This document shows, one piece after another, positions 12,190 to 24,545 of a DNA stretch of 64,000 nt. The notes below the pieces were generated by a model. The model worked only from the letters and a program-made list of their open reading frames with translations, made no database searches and was not told where the DNA came from. The stretch lies in NCBI RefSeq assembly GCF_008831285.2, contig NC_045145.1, positions 20,706,802 through 20,770,801 on the forward strand, written 5' to 3'. This stretch comes from Nymphaea colorata. Its lineage: Eukaryota; Streptophyta; Magnoliopsida; Nymphaeales; Nymphaeaceae. Every line of letters begins with the position of its first letter. Positions within the stretch are counted from its first letter, which is position 1. Made by a program: the position numbers and the translations under genes.

Positions 12190-15100
12190 ACCCCTTGTTT
12201 GTCAGCTCAATCCCAAGCAAAAAACTTCAAGGACCCTTTTTGTCATTTTCGTTAATCAACTTCTTTATCAGTTAAAAAAAATATATAAAGAATATTTTTT
12301 TTCAAAATATAAATTAAGTGTGAACATTAATTTAAGATACCCAATTAAAATTAATTAGCCATTAGATCATGACTCGATTCAAGCTTATGATTTTGACAAC
12401 AAGAGATCTCAGAGCGAAAAAACTTTTTCGATCTGTTCAAAGCAAATTTATGATTTCGAAAATTATATGTTATTGTGCTTGAATGTCCACGTTGTAAAAA
12501 TGCCAACTTGGTCACTTTTTCTAATGGGACGATGACAATTTTAAATCTTAAAAAGAAGCTGCGAGGTCCCCAGATGAAAAGTCGGGAGTGCTCGTGGTCG
12601 CCATTGCAACAGTGACCTTAAATCCGAGGAACCTTCTCTCGAGCAAACACGTTTTACTTAATTATTTTGTTTGAGACGCATCGTCCCCCGTAACTTTTCA
12701 TCACCGGACCAGCGCGTTCAACTCTTCTGGCGAACGAGATTGAATAGTTTTAGAGTTCCGGCGAAGAAGGGAATGCCGAGGCTCTCGGCTTTCTCCTTGT
12801 CTTCAGGGTCGAGGACAGCGTTCGCTTGCATATTATATGCGCTACTAGTTCGTAAGATTTCATTCACAGGCGTACATCTCTACTTTGACTGCGAATCACG
12901 AAAGGAACAATTGGGACATGGCATGGTTAGCATGCACCTCTTGAGTTTGGAGTCTGAACCTCCGAAGAGTTAAACTCGCTGATGGTCTTTCCGAGAAGCA
13001 AAACTGGACATGAATCTTGATGGATCATGTTTTCAACTTTGTCATTTTGTTACTTGGTGCCAATCTCATTTTGAGAATTTTCTGTGCATGAGGCGATGAA
13101 CCAATTGTTGGTTGAAAACCTCATCTTCTCAAAGGAAGAAAACAAACTTAAAATACAACAGAGGTACATTGGCCTTCGAATTCTTTCCATTTAACCACAT
13201 ATTTTGTACAGCTAAAAAGTATAATCAAACTTGAGAATGTTTTCTTTGCAGCTTCAAAGGCTGAGGGTCTTCTTGTGACACTTTTGTTTTAAATGGCATT
13301 TTCTTGTATTTTAGCATATGAAAATCGGTGAGCAGTCTATAATCTTTAAACGAAAATTCAGATGAAGTTCAGGCCGTAATTGTGGCAAATTTTTCGTCTC
13401 GTCCGAGACCTCCTCAACTTTCCGACTGCTGACTGTAAAGTTGGGTGAAAATGAGACATGATTGACTGGGTGTCATGCGATTCATACAGTTCACCATGTT
13501 TGATCGAGCTCATGGGCGGAACGAGTATTTTTTTTTTTGGGCGGGTCAAACAGTTCAATGAACTTATCTGAGTAGGGCCAAACTAAACCTGAATCTAAAA
13601 AATACATCAGACAACTAATTTATTTTAATTTTTTTAATGTATAGTTTTTTTTCAATTAGCCAGGGTAGGCCACGGCCTAGGTGGGCCCCCTTGGATCTGC
13701 CCCTTATCGAGCGAGATTAGTGACAAAAGTCTTACGGATTGCTCTATTCATGTAACTTTGAGGGCGCTTTGGCAGACAATTCAGGGGCTGTTTGGCGGTT
13801 GGAACACTCTGTGAGTGTGTTCCACTAAAACTTGATGTCCACGAATCTGTCCCAGATTCTAGGTAGGTTGTAGTGTTCTATTTGTGACACATTGATAATA
13901 TATACAATAGTAATTTGATCTAACATATTGGCTGATTTGTTGAAAAGCAGTAACGTCTTGTTTGAATGCGTGACATTTTACTGTAAATGGGGGACTTTAA
14001 TCCAACTTTTATAAGAAATTTCAACAAGAAACAAACATAAAAATTAGTGCACCAGGATCTTTTGATCTATTATGAAACTTTAGTACTGGGAATAAAGTTC
14101 CACTTAAAAGGATGAAAAATTTAAATTTTAAGCATGGGTAAAATTTTTTTGCCATTGTTTTTCACTTTTCAGCACTCCTTGTATATGAAGATGTGCATAA
14201 TAAAAAACTTCCATACAAAAACAAACATGGAACTAAAATGCCTAAAAGAAGTTTTATATCATCATAAAAGGATGGTGTAAGCTTTTGTTCCACTTAAAAG
14301 CCAGCCAATATTAAATACCGGGCATTCTAATGCCCGAGCATTTAATACCATGTATTCAAACTTGGCCTAAGTTTAAATTTTGCGGTTACATTGTTTAAGC
14401 CTTTTCATATATTGATTTAATGAATGTGTAGTCGGGACTCAACTCTCTTCGTAAAATACTCTATATACCCAAAAGAAGAAGAACATGCTAAAGTTCCAAA
14501 AAAAAAAGAAAAAGAAAAGATCTTTCATCCATTCTTGATTATTTAGATAGTGTAAAACTAATAGTCTTGCTAATTATATACATTCTCATATAAAGCAGTG
14601 AACCTATTTATATAAACAGTCCACTTAGAAGTGGTAGAAGATCTGTATCTACTGATATGTTGGTTTTGATTTTGAGGATTAGAATATGTGATTATTCTGC
14701 CGAAATGTAAGCATTCTCATTAATTGATGTAATCCGACTCTTGGTAGTTGGTCATGCTCAGTTTCAAACAAACTTTTGCATTGTCAACTCCTTATATTCG
14801 AGGAGTGGGGAAGGGGACTGCTAATATGTAAGTTGAACCATAACGGAACATTACTTAAAAGCACCGAAGACCTGTCTTAGGGACATGAAAGAAAAAAGAA
14901 AAGTTTCCGCCTTCCTGAGTAATAATATTTCCTCTTACTTGGAATCCAAGAATAGGAAAACACATTATCTCTCAAATACGAATAAAGAGGCAGAACATAG
15001 GCCCATGACATTCAGTAGGTCTAGGGCATTCCTGCACAACCTATACGACAATAATAATAACAAGACATTAACTAAATGTACCTACCCAGCGGACTCAAGT

Positions 15101-18100
15101 AACATTTTGTATATATATATATATATATATATATATTTGACTTTACAACTCGGACGCCATGTCGGCAGCGTTGATCTCACTTGACTTGGCTTTTAGAGGG
15201 ACACTTCAATTATACTTTCTGACGCAAAAAATAAATCCTTCGGACCAAAATGTTAACAGCAACTTATATGTATATAATCATAAAGCCAATCATATTTGAG
15301 TGTGTATGTGTGTGCATGTGCACGAATTCCTCCTCTCACCTACAATTTGGTCGGTTTGAATGCTATATAGCTAAAGTGCTTTCTTTTTGGTAATCTAACC
15401 TTGTAAGATGATCTTAAAAATTGGCTGATGCAAAATGTACATTATGTATATTGTTTTTTGGGTTTTTAATAGGTGTTTTTAGAAGAACAAACAATCAATG
15501 GCTGCCACAGTATATTTACATTTTGAAAGTAGGAAAATCCACACAAGAAAAAACAACAACAACTTGATTCAAAACATGTTTTATATGAAAATAATTTCTA
15601 TAATTATATTAGGATCGCTAAAATTTAAAATGAATCTTCACTAAAACCTTTATAAAGTATAACGACATCCAAAATCAAGTTAATGTCAATCTAGTAACTA
15701 TCTTTTTGCAACAAATTTTAAATTTCAACCGTCCGACATACGACAATACTCGACTCATCTATAAAATAATATATATACAGAAATTTGGTTCTGAAGCGAT
15801 AGAAAGTACTTAAAAGTTATTTTTAAGCAAAACTGAATAAAAAACATTATAATTAACTAAAAATGAAAAACTTCTGCTTTAAAATTTTTAAAAATGTCAA
15901 GAAATTGATATATGATATCGAGCTCTGAATTTAATCAGTATCCCTAAGTTTGATTTGAAAGCCCATTCTAGTAAGTCCAACACAAACACGGATAAGCGTC
16001 CACTTGTAGGAGAATCCGGCACGCGTCAAACGTATAAACAAACATATCCTCTAGAGGTATGCTCCTCAATAAAATTTAACAAAGGCATCATTCTGGCCGA
16101 CATGCGGGAGGACAACCAAGTGTCGATCAATTCAAAACGTCCGAAAAAATTATTCAAGTTTGCATATCCAAGAGACAAGCCGGGTAGCCAGCCCACGGTT
16201 TAGGCGCACTGGTGAAACCACATATAAGCTAGTGTTGGCAGTTGCCCTCACTAAACCCACAAAATATCTTATTTTTATATTCATATTTTATATTTAACGA
16301 TAAATATTCTTGAATGAGTGCCCATCCCACCAAAATTTTTAGCTCCGCCACTGCCAATGTCTGTAAGGTTGCGAAACAAGTGGAAACTGGGTGGGCCTCG
16401 CGGCCTAAGCCTAGCCATTAATACCTCACAGGTCCACATGCCTGATCATATTCACTGGGCTCAGTCGGTTCCAGCAACTGGGTTAGGTATTAAATTGGGG
16501 CGTTGGGTAAGGGGGTAGAGACCCACAAGTGGGTCCAAGCTCTAGTGCTGCAAAGGTGATGGGCGAGGGACCCATGAGATCCAAGTCGGCTGGTACTGTT
16601 TGTTTTTCTCGGTCAATTTATCTGATTTTTATCCCCAAAAAACGCCATAATGCGTTTTAAAAGCATCATAATAATTAATGCGGATATTAAATCTGTACGA
16701 TATTTTGAAAGCCGGTCGTGTGCTGGTTAGGAGATGCCACAGATAAAGGCAAGGTTTACGGTTCGGTCGACGCCAGAATGAGGACTTGGTTCGGACACGC
16801 AAGGTCCTTGTACCTCCGCCGACATTTATAAGCAAAGTAAATTTTCACCGTGCCTTCGTTTTCATCATTGATGGACTCTTCTCAGTCATTTATAGCCTTA
16901 TTCAAAGCCCATCACGAACATAAATACAAAATTCTTTGTATTGCCAATAATAATTCAGAATGGGCAGTTATATCATCACCATGTATGATAGAATCTGTTT
17001 GCCTCCAATTAAAACGTCTGACAATGCAATATAGGGGATGGCATTTTACGTGAATATAATTCAGGCTATTCTTTCTGTCTTTCTCTCTCTCACTTTATAT
17101 ATATATATATATCTTGTCGGCACTTCTATTATATATATATAAACTTGTCGACAAGTTATATATTACAATATATTAAAGCCTCTTATATATAGTGGGTGAA
17201 TGATGACTTTGATTATTTAGAGTCACTCAACCATTTAATTAAGGCCGTCCATCTAAAGTAAATAGACGATTAAAAGGAAAACAAATAAAAAAATTTGTAA
17301 ATTAATATTAAATAACAAAAATGTCCAACACATTTTTCTCTTAACTGTCCATCTTATTTGATTGGATGGTGTAAATTAGATGACTAAGTAAGACTCCAAA
17401 AAATTAGAGTCACAATTCAGTTTATATATATATATATATATATAAAAGAAAAGGTGCTACATGTAGGTTAGGTTGGTGTGGACAGTTCCCTACACCTACA
17501 CCTCTACAATTGACTGTATTTAAACTGGGTTCAGTTTTATCTTTGGTACATAGAAGATAAGAAAAGAGTGAACCGGAAACCTAGCGGTTTATCTTAAAGA
17601 AAACTCCCACTTATTTAGCGTTTGACTGTCTTCAAGTTAACACACGACATTTAATTGAAAACCAGTAACTATATAGCATATCACCAAATATAGTCTGTCG
17701 AAATTGTAAAAAAATTGTCCACTGATCATTGAGCCCTTCTTTTTTTTAACCTTTTTTTACTCAGGGGTAAGAATGCAAACTCAGATTATAACTAACCTGA
17801 ACTGTCCAATTAAAAATATTAAGAATAAAGAATAAATTCTCTGAAATAACAGCACGGACCATTAATTTCTATATTATTTCTTTGACCAACTATGCCAAAT
17901 GACCTGCATTTGCAATTTGATGAGAGGTTGGAACTGTTCCCGTTTTCTTATAGGCAGGGGCCAAAAATAACTTTTTTTTTTCCCTCAAGAGCCGAATTAT
18001 TTCTTCAAAACTTTAATGGAGGTTTTAATATAATTTTTCAATTTTTTATGTGGGTTAAATTAAAATTTTTAAATTTTACAAATATAATTTTTATTTTCTA

Positions 18101-19900
18101 AAAATATGAGGAAGGGCCATGGCCCTCCCTCCCTTTTGCCTTTGTCCTTATCCCAGGGTTTAACGCTGTTTTTGGCAGTGCATCTATCATTTAGTCGCTG
18201 TTGAAGGACAATGGCAACATAAAACTTTCACCAACCAAATTAACCACTCGCATTTACTTTTCAATAATTTGAAATGACACTTTCAATTCATCCGTATCCC
18301 AGCCGCAGCAGTCCCCAAAGATATTTTCTTTTGTTAATATTTACCCCACACTACATTGATGCATGGATGTATGATTTTAGTTTTAAGCTTTTTTATAATT
18401 CTCCTAAGCTCTCTCCTAATTTTCATTAGGAGACTAAATTTTAAGACTGAAATCAACTCCGAATAATGGACGAGCAGCCATGGAATCAACAGCATATTAC
18501 CATGCTAGTCATCGCCATCGCCGACTTCATGCTTCTATGGCTAAAGATTGGGTGCTATTCCCCATAGCCATGGCGGTGCAGTCGATGGACAAAAACAAAA
18601 CGGGACTAAACTTAGGTTCAGAAGCCGAGAGGGCAAAGGAGAGTCGATAAAGTTGGGCCAACCAACAAGGATCACTCTAAATGGGCTTTGTTAGCATGGG
18701 AAGGCTTTCACATGGGCCCTACTCCACTCAAAATGTTTTTTATAAAGTTATATATAAATTTTAAACCATTTTACTTGTTTTATATAAAATTTTTGAAAAA
18801 TAATATAAATTTGAAAACTTTAATTCAACTTTTTTCGTGAAAAATTTCTAACTTTGCCCCTGATGTCATGTATATGTACACATAGTCGTTTGTCTTTTAG
18901 TCTATATAAATTCAGGTGACATATTTTACGTGTTGGCCCATACGTTGCCGTATTTCCTTGAACAAAAATAAGATAGAGTTGAATTAGGGGTGGAGACATA
19001 AATTTTGTATTAGAATGGTCGAATTAAAGCTTCACAACTTTAACTCGAGCCGAAATATAGTTTTTTCAAAATTTTTATGTAAGGCAATTGAAAATTACGT
19101 GTAAATAAAACTTTTAATATTTGAAAACATTGCAAATTGTAAGTAAAATTCTCGCTTGCGCTTAAAAAAAAAAAGAGTACGGGAACAACGTCATATTGGG
19201 AAAGTAATTTCGTGTTAGTGTACTCTCAATCTTCTCCACTTTCTTTGGTCAGTTTGTTTTCCCCATCATAGCTTCACCAGTGTATTCCGTCCTCGTTTAC
19301 TATGCATGATATGCAGAAAACAGCTAGCATCAATGGCGGCACACCAGGCAGCGGAAAATTAAATTTACAAGCAAACCTTAGAGGGAATTTTGATGGCAGC
19401 CCAAAACCAGGTTTTTTGGTGTTGGTTTTACTTCAAAAACATGGTTTCAAGTGGGTTTAAATGACATCAAAACCGAGTTTTTGTAGATAAAACTAATTTA
19501 AAGTTTTCGTGAAAACTTAATTTTTCACTAAATCAAGTGTTTTTTTCAACCCCTTAATGTTTTTGAAAGAGCAACAAAATTCTGATCCCATCCGAGCATT
19601 TTGTATGAAAATTAAGAGGCATCAATTTTAATTTTAACATTTGAACGCGGCCACGATATGACGAAGGAGAATGATTCAAAAATGAAGAGAACACTCAAGA
19701 GGATGTCACGATGAGGAGGGAGATGACTTAGAGCGGCCGTGGAAAGAGGGAAGGCGTTGATGGCATGAGCTTTCCCTTGGACGGTGGGAGGGGCGGAGAA
19801 AGAAAGGAAGGGAGCAGGAGACGTTGCGGCAGTGTCGACTAACAGAAGGAAGGAAGGGAAGCGGCTGCCGCCGCAAACGTAGTCATACGTCCTCTGATAG
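12190..19900. other. Gene-poor AT-rich intergenic region
   Basis: I see no supported gene. The segment holds AT microsatellites (15111-15136, 17095-17110, 17422-17443) and several fragments of small non-autonomous transposons. Segments near 13510-13700, 16220-16355 and 17950-18150 carry terminal motifs of the GGCGGAGCCAGG / CTCCGCC type. A segment at about 13787-14375 begins GGGGCTGTTTGGCGG and ends CAAACTTGGCCTAAG, like a degraded hAT-type element. A 100-residue open frame at 12671-12973 looks like chance. Confidence 0.5.
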
Positions 19901-19925
19901 CGACGCCTTCGTGACCACGTCTACG

Positions 19926-20790
19926 GGTTGAAGTGGCCACCGGTGCCGGTGCCTTCTGCCACCAGTTCAGCAAGAAATTCTGTCTATGCCGACGCCTCAT
20001 CTAGTCCACCTAATTCCGAAGCTACCACCTGTAAATTTCAAGTTTGGTCTCAAACTTAGAGATTTTTTTTTGTTCATGGTGGAAACAGAAGCCGCAGTGT
20101 TGACGGTTATACCACGAATCTACTTAGGTCCTAAACAACCATATGAACTAAGAATAAAGAGTGAGGCTTTTGAAGGATGGGGCCGGTGCCGGTGCCTGCT
20201 GCCACCATCCTCCCTACTGTTACACTGACTCTTGTGCCGGTTTAGGAAAAAAAAAGGTTCCCAAATGCCGGCCCTTGATTTCGTCCACCTACTTTCGAAG
20301 CTACCACCTAAACTTCAAGTCGTGTTTGAAAGCTGGAACTTTTTTTTTTTTTTTTTTTTTGAAAAATTTGTCGGTCAAAACATAGGCTCAAATGTGAAAC
20401 TCTAGAAACTCTAGTTGACGGTTGTACCATTGATCTGCCTATATCCTCAAACAGCCCTTAAGCTCTGGAGGGTGGGTTGAAGTGGCCACCATGTCCGTCC
20501 TTGTTTTCACTATCCTCCCCATTAGTATGCTAACTCGTGCACCTGTTCAAGAAAAAAATTCTTTCAATGCGGACACCTGATCTCATTCACCTATTTTTGA
20601 AGCTTGCACCTTGCAAACTTTGAGTTTGTGTTTGAAAGCTGGAGAAAGTTTTTCTTGTTTTTTTCTTGTAGGCCAAAACATAACATGCATGACGAATTCT
20701 ACGAATTCTAATTGATAGTTGTACCATAGGTCTACCTAGATCATCAAACAGTTCTTTATGGATGAGCCCCGAGGGTTTCCGGTGCCCTTT
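19926..20790. repeat. Diverged tandem array of an approximately 300-bp unit
   Basis: Three consecutive units align by eye. The landmark GCTACCACCT starts at 20021, 20299 and 20602 (as GCTTGCACCT). The landmark GTTGACGG starts at 20099, 20414 and 20711 (as ATTGATAG). Spacing is therefore 278-315 bp. Each unit also carries a 'GGCCACC/GGTGCCGGTGCC' block, a poly-T run in the middle, and a 'CTAGATCCTCAAACAG' block at its end. A fourth unit begins near 20761. The array is non-coding. The end block also resembles the dispersed repeat at 223-300 and 34996-35060. Confidence 0.7.
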
Positions 20791-22663
20791 ACCAAAAAAT
20801 ATAAGCTGATGTTGTAGGGTTTTACGTGCCGAAAACTCTTTCTTTTTTTTTAAAAAAAAAAAAAATAGTTAATGTTAGGGATAACATTAGTCCAAGTTGG
20901 ACGCACAAGATGAGTACTCCAAGAAACCTGGGGTATTTTTGTGATTTCCAAAAAAGAGAAGCACATTTTGGGATACAAACCCATTGGAATCCAAACAAAA
21001 ATACCCTTTATCATTAGATTTATTATGTGCTCCATGTTTGAATTTGAATTGAAATGTGAATGGTAGAAGCGACAGAGCCAGAAATTTTTGGCTAAGGAGT
21101 ATAATTGTAGAATTTTTCATTTTTCATGAGAAAAAACCATATATAAATAACTAAATAATTGTAAGACATATATATATATATATATAATTGTTGCTGGCAT
21201 GAGCAAATACAAGCTAGATGAACGAAAAAAGTTATGTGAATCCTAGTCTGACTTTCGTATTCAAATATGCATTGTATAGGAATATGGCCTTTAAATTCAA
21301 ATTCTAATCTGAATCCAACTTTTCAATTAACAACTGCAATCAAACCGCCCTATGATACATTAACATCCCGCTTTCGGAATGTATGCATATTGAATAGGGA
21401 GAGTTTAAACTGACCATGTTAATGTTTACTGTCCGATCACAAAAATCATTCAAAAGATGCCTCTCATACTTGGTTCTTTATAAAACGATATATGGAATTT
21501 TTTTTTCAAATAAAAAAATAATTGTTACAAAAAAGACTTTCGCATGTAACACTTAACAAAACTGTTCATCAGACATTTTGTAATCGGGCAGCATGATTAA
21601 ATCTTATATAAAAAATGTAATATTGAGAACGCATTATTAATGAACGTACTTTGTGGCTATTGTGCTTCTTACTAAATGCTTCATAATGAAAATTCAAAAC
21701 AGACAATTATAAAATGAGTAGTGCATTAGACTTACGTAGATAATATCCATAAATGTGACAGTACTCAAGTATTTATAGTCGTTTGGTGGTTTTATTAAAA
21801 TTTGACTTTATAAGGTCCAAAGTCTACACAATCCAAGAAAAAATTAATTTAAATGCTATGCATAAATTTGAATTTGTTGAAGATAAAAAATCAATGATCT
21901 TAAATTGTTTTAAATTGATAAAAAAAAATTGAATTGTCATAAAACGCAATCCACGCGTCGGATTTAGGGTGATCTTTCTTAAAAACCCTTAGGACTAAGT
22001 ATTCTAAGTTCATTGCTCTGTGAAATTTTAAAAAACACCAGCCAAAATTTCAACCGACCAATAGGACAGAGACAAACAGAAAAAAAATGTGACTCTTCAA
22101 TTCACTTGTTTGATACATTATATATATATATATATATAGCATGGCTTAACGAATATGACCGCATAAAATAATGAAATTGCCAAAAATACACCTGATTTTA
22201 TAAAATCATTAGTATAAACTATTTTTTAGTTTGGTTATGTTATAAGGTTGTAACTTTTATGAAATCTTGATCAATCAAGGCATGATGTTTTTTCTTCTAC
22301 TTCTTCTTTTACTAGAGTCGTGTAAGGAATAGCTTGAAATTGTTCATGTATCCCCGTCCGTTGGATTCTGACGGGGCAAACTAAACTGGTCAAGGGCCAG
22401 TTTAGTAATGCTCACAGAAAGAATGTCAAATTTGCTTAGCACAAGTACCAACCTTCTCCTAATTCGTCTCGACATTTATTGAAATCTTTCATTCTTGTCG
22501 TCAATAAAGTGCAAAAACCATGTTTTGTTATTCTGGAAACAAAGACTTTGAGTACTACTTTAGTAGTTTATCTTTTGAACTGGTTTAGTGGTTGAGTCCA
22601 TGCGTCCACACCAACCTCACAAAGTATGTTTAGTTTTACATTATTGTTTTGGATATATTTCAT

Positions 22664-22698
<35 letters not shown>

Positions 22699-23680
22699 CA
22701 TTAAAGTTATTGAATTAATGCTTTTCATATAAAATTTCTGGCTCTATCGGTGGCAAATTTGACTGGATTCCTGAGTTTCTCTTTGGAATGTGTAGCCATT
22801 CTCGGTGGTTTGGTGGGTTTTTGGAAGGCGACGATTATCAAGAAGCCAAGTTTCCATGAATGAGCAGACAAAGAAATTTTCTTTGCACACTAGTGCTTCT
22901 AATTCTCATGCATTTTTCCATATTTTTTGGTTCGCTGCTCCTATACGTAAAGGGTTTGAAAAAAATCTTAATGAGTATGTAGAAACTATCTGCGCAAGCA
23001 ATGACAATGAGTGCACGGGCGGAGGGAGGGGGGGGGGGGGCGCCTAGGCTATTGCCCCAACCCCACCAAATGAAAAAAAAAATTACAATGTAAAAATTAA
23101 TATTTTTTAAATGTGAGTTCAGTTTGGCTTTATCCAAATCCAACCCACAAAACTCAGTTCTCATTTGGCTCGCCCCTTAAAAAAATCCTGACTTCGTCCC
23201 TGAATGCGGGCTAAGTAGAGCCAATCTACGGAATTTTGGAACCCTTGAATACATAATAAAATGTGCGAGGGGTTTCAATGTACAAAATAAGCATATGATC
23301 GGAGCTGATCGATGTGTAAATAAACAAATTTTGTGGAACTGCCATAGGTCTGTGCACTCCATAGCCATGGGCGGCCCCAGGTTGAGCTGCTTCCCGGAAA
23401 CTTTCACTGTTTGAAATCCAGGGCTTCTTGCCGCACAAAAACAAAGTTTGGTATTCTCTACACTGGTGCATATGGTATGGACCTCAGCAGTTTGTTCTTT
23501 TGGGCAATAGTGTGCTGCCAAAGATAAAGTTTTCGCTTGACCCCGCCCGCCCCCTTTGATCACAAAGACATTGGGCACCGACCATAGTAAACATCGCTTT
23601 TCGTATGAGATATAGAATTGAGAAGACAACATATATCAGTATATGTACGTGTTAATTGATATTCAGCAGAGACTCGCGGA
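20791..23680. other. AT-rich intergenic DNA with transposon remnants
   Basis: No gene supported. AT microsatellites lie at 21165-21187, 22119-22138 and 22670-22696. Segments at about 21067-21200 (GACAGAGCCAGAAATTTTTGGC), 22730-22755 (inverted, TTTCTGGCTCTATCGG) and 23015-23205 carry the GAGCCAG-type ends. The last of these contains a G-run and ends GACTTCGTCCC, with imperfect flanking TGAGTGCA / TGAATGCG that could be an 8-bp duplication. Confidence 0.45.
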
Positions 23681-23689
23681 TCATTTGAG

Positions 23690-24545
23690 ATTTCCCGGCG
23701 GCGGCCGTCGCAGTCAGTCATGATCACCAATTGCCACTAGAAATTTGGCGCAGGTAAGCCGACACTGCAAGGCTTTGGACGGACTTCTTCTGGGTGTGGC
23801 CGGTAAGTTTTAGGTATCCGACTGGATCCGAATCTTCATGTTTGAAGCGCAGATACGAATGCCGACATGCAGGATAGCGATTTGAAGCGACGCAGTCCAC
23901 AACCTAATTCGATACGTGGTTCTCGTCTAGCTGTCATTTTGGCAAGCCTAAAGGTGTGCACTCTGATAGGTGAACCGGCCGGCGGCACGAATAGTGCCTT
24001 GACAGGTCAGTTGGTCCCGGCCGGCGGCCGGGTAAAAGCTGCTGCTTGGCCACAAGCTGGGCACTCACACTTCAGCATCGCGGCCGAGTCCGGCCGCACT
24101 CGGGTTGAAACTCTGGCATACGTCTTTTGAATTCAAAACTTAGATAAGAGTCTTTTAGAGCAGCAAGGAATTTTCGGGGAGATTTCGGCGAGGTTCGGGA
24201 TTCGCGTTCGGGCGGAGTTCAGAACGCGCCAAACGAGACTTTTTTAGGGGGAGATTCTAGAGAAAATGGACGGCGCATGGGACTGGGAGTGTCCCGCAGC
24301 TTAACGATCTGCAGCACCGTCCAGCTTTCAACGCCTGATGGTGACTGGTCTGAGGTTCGGCTACCTCCGTCTCTCTCGCTTTCACATGGAAAGCACTGGG
24401 ACGCAACTCCCCCGACCGACCAAGAGGAGCCTTCTCGTCGTCACCGCCACTCTAGCGGCACTGGTAAAAGGGACGAGCGGCCGCCGGCCGGTGTTCCTTT
24501 GCCGGGGGCCGCGCACGACTCATCTCAGTTCAGAAAAAATTCAAA
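23690..24545. other. GC-rich island of unknown function
   Basis: Base composition rises sharply here compared with the AT-rich flanks, with many CGG/CCG and GGCCGGC words. Reading frames of 87-98 residues are open on the plus strand, but none resembles a known family and they overlap in different frames. Candidate splice donors such as CAG|GTAAGC (about 23753) are present. It could be a remote first exon, a captured gene fragment within a transposon, or a non-coding RNA. I cannot decide. Confidence 0.35.

Noticed and set aside
12671-12973. 100-residue plus-strand frame divergent from the lipoxygenase
   Set aside because: No domain, average composition, and a length expected by chance.
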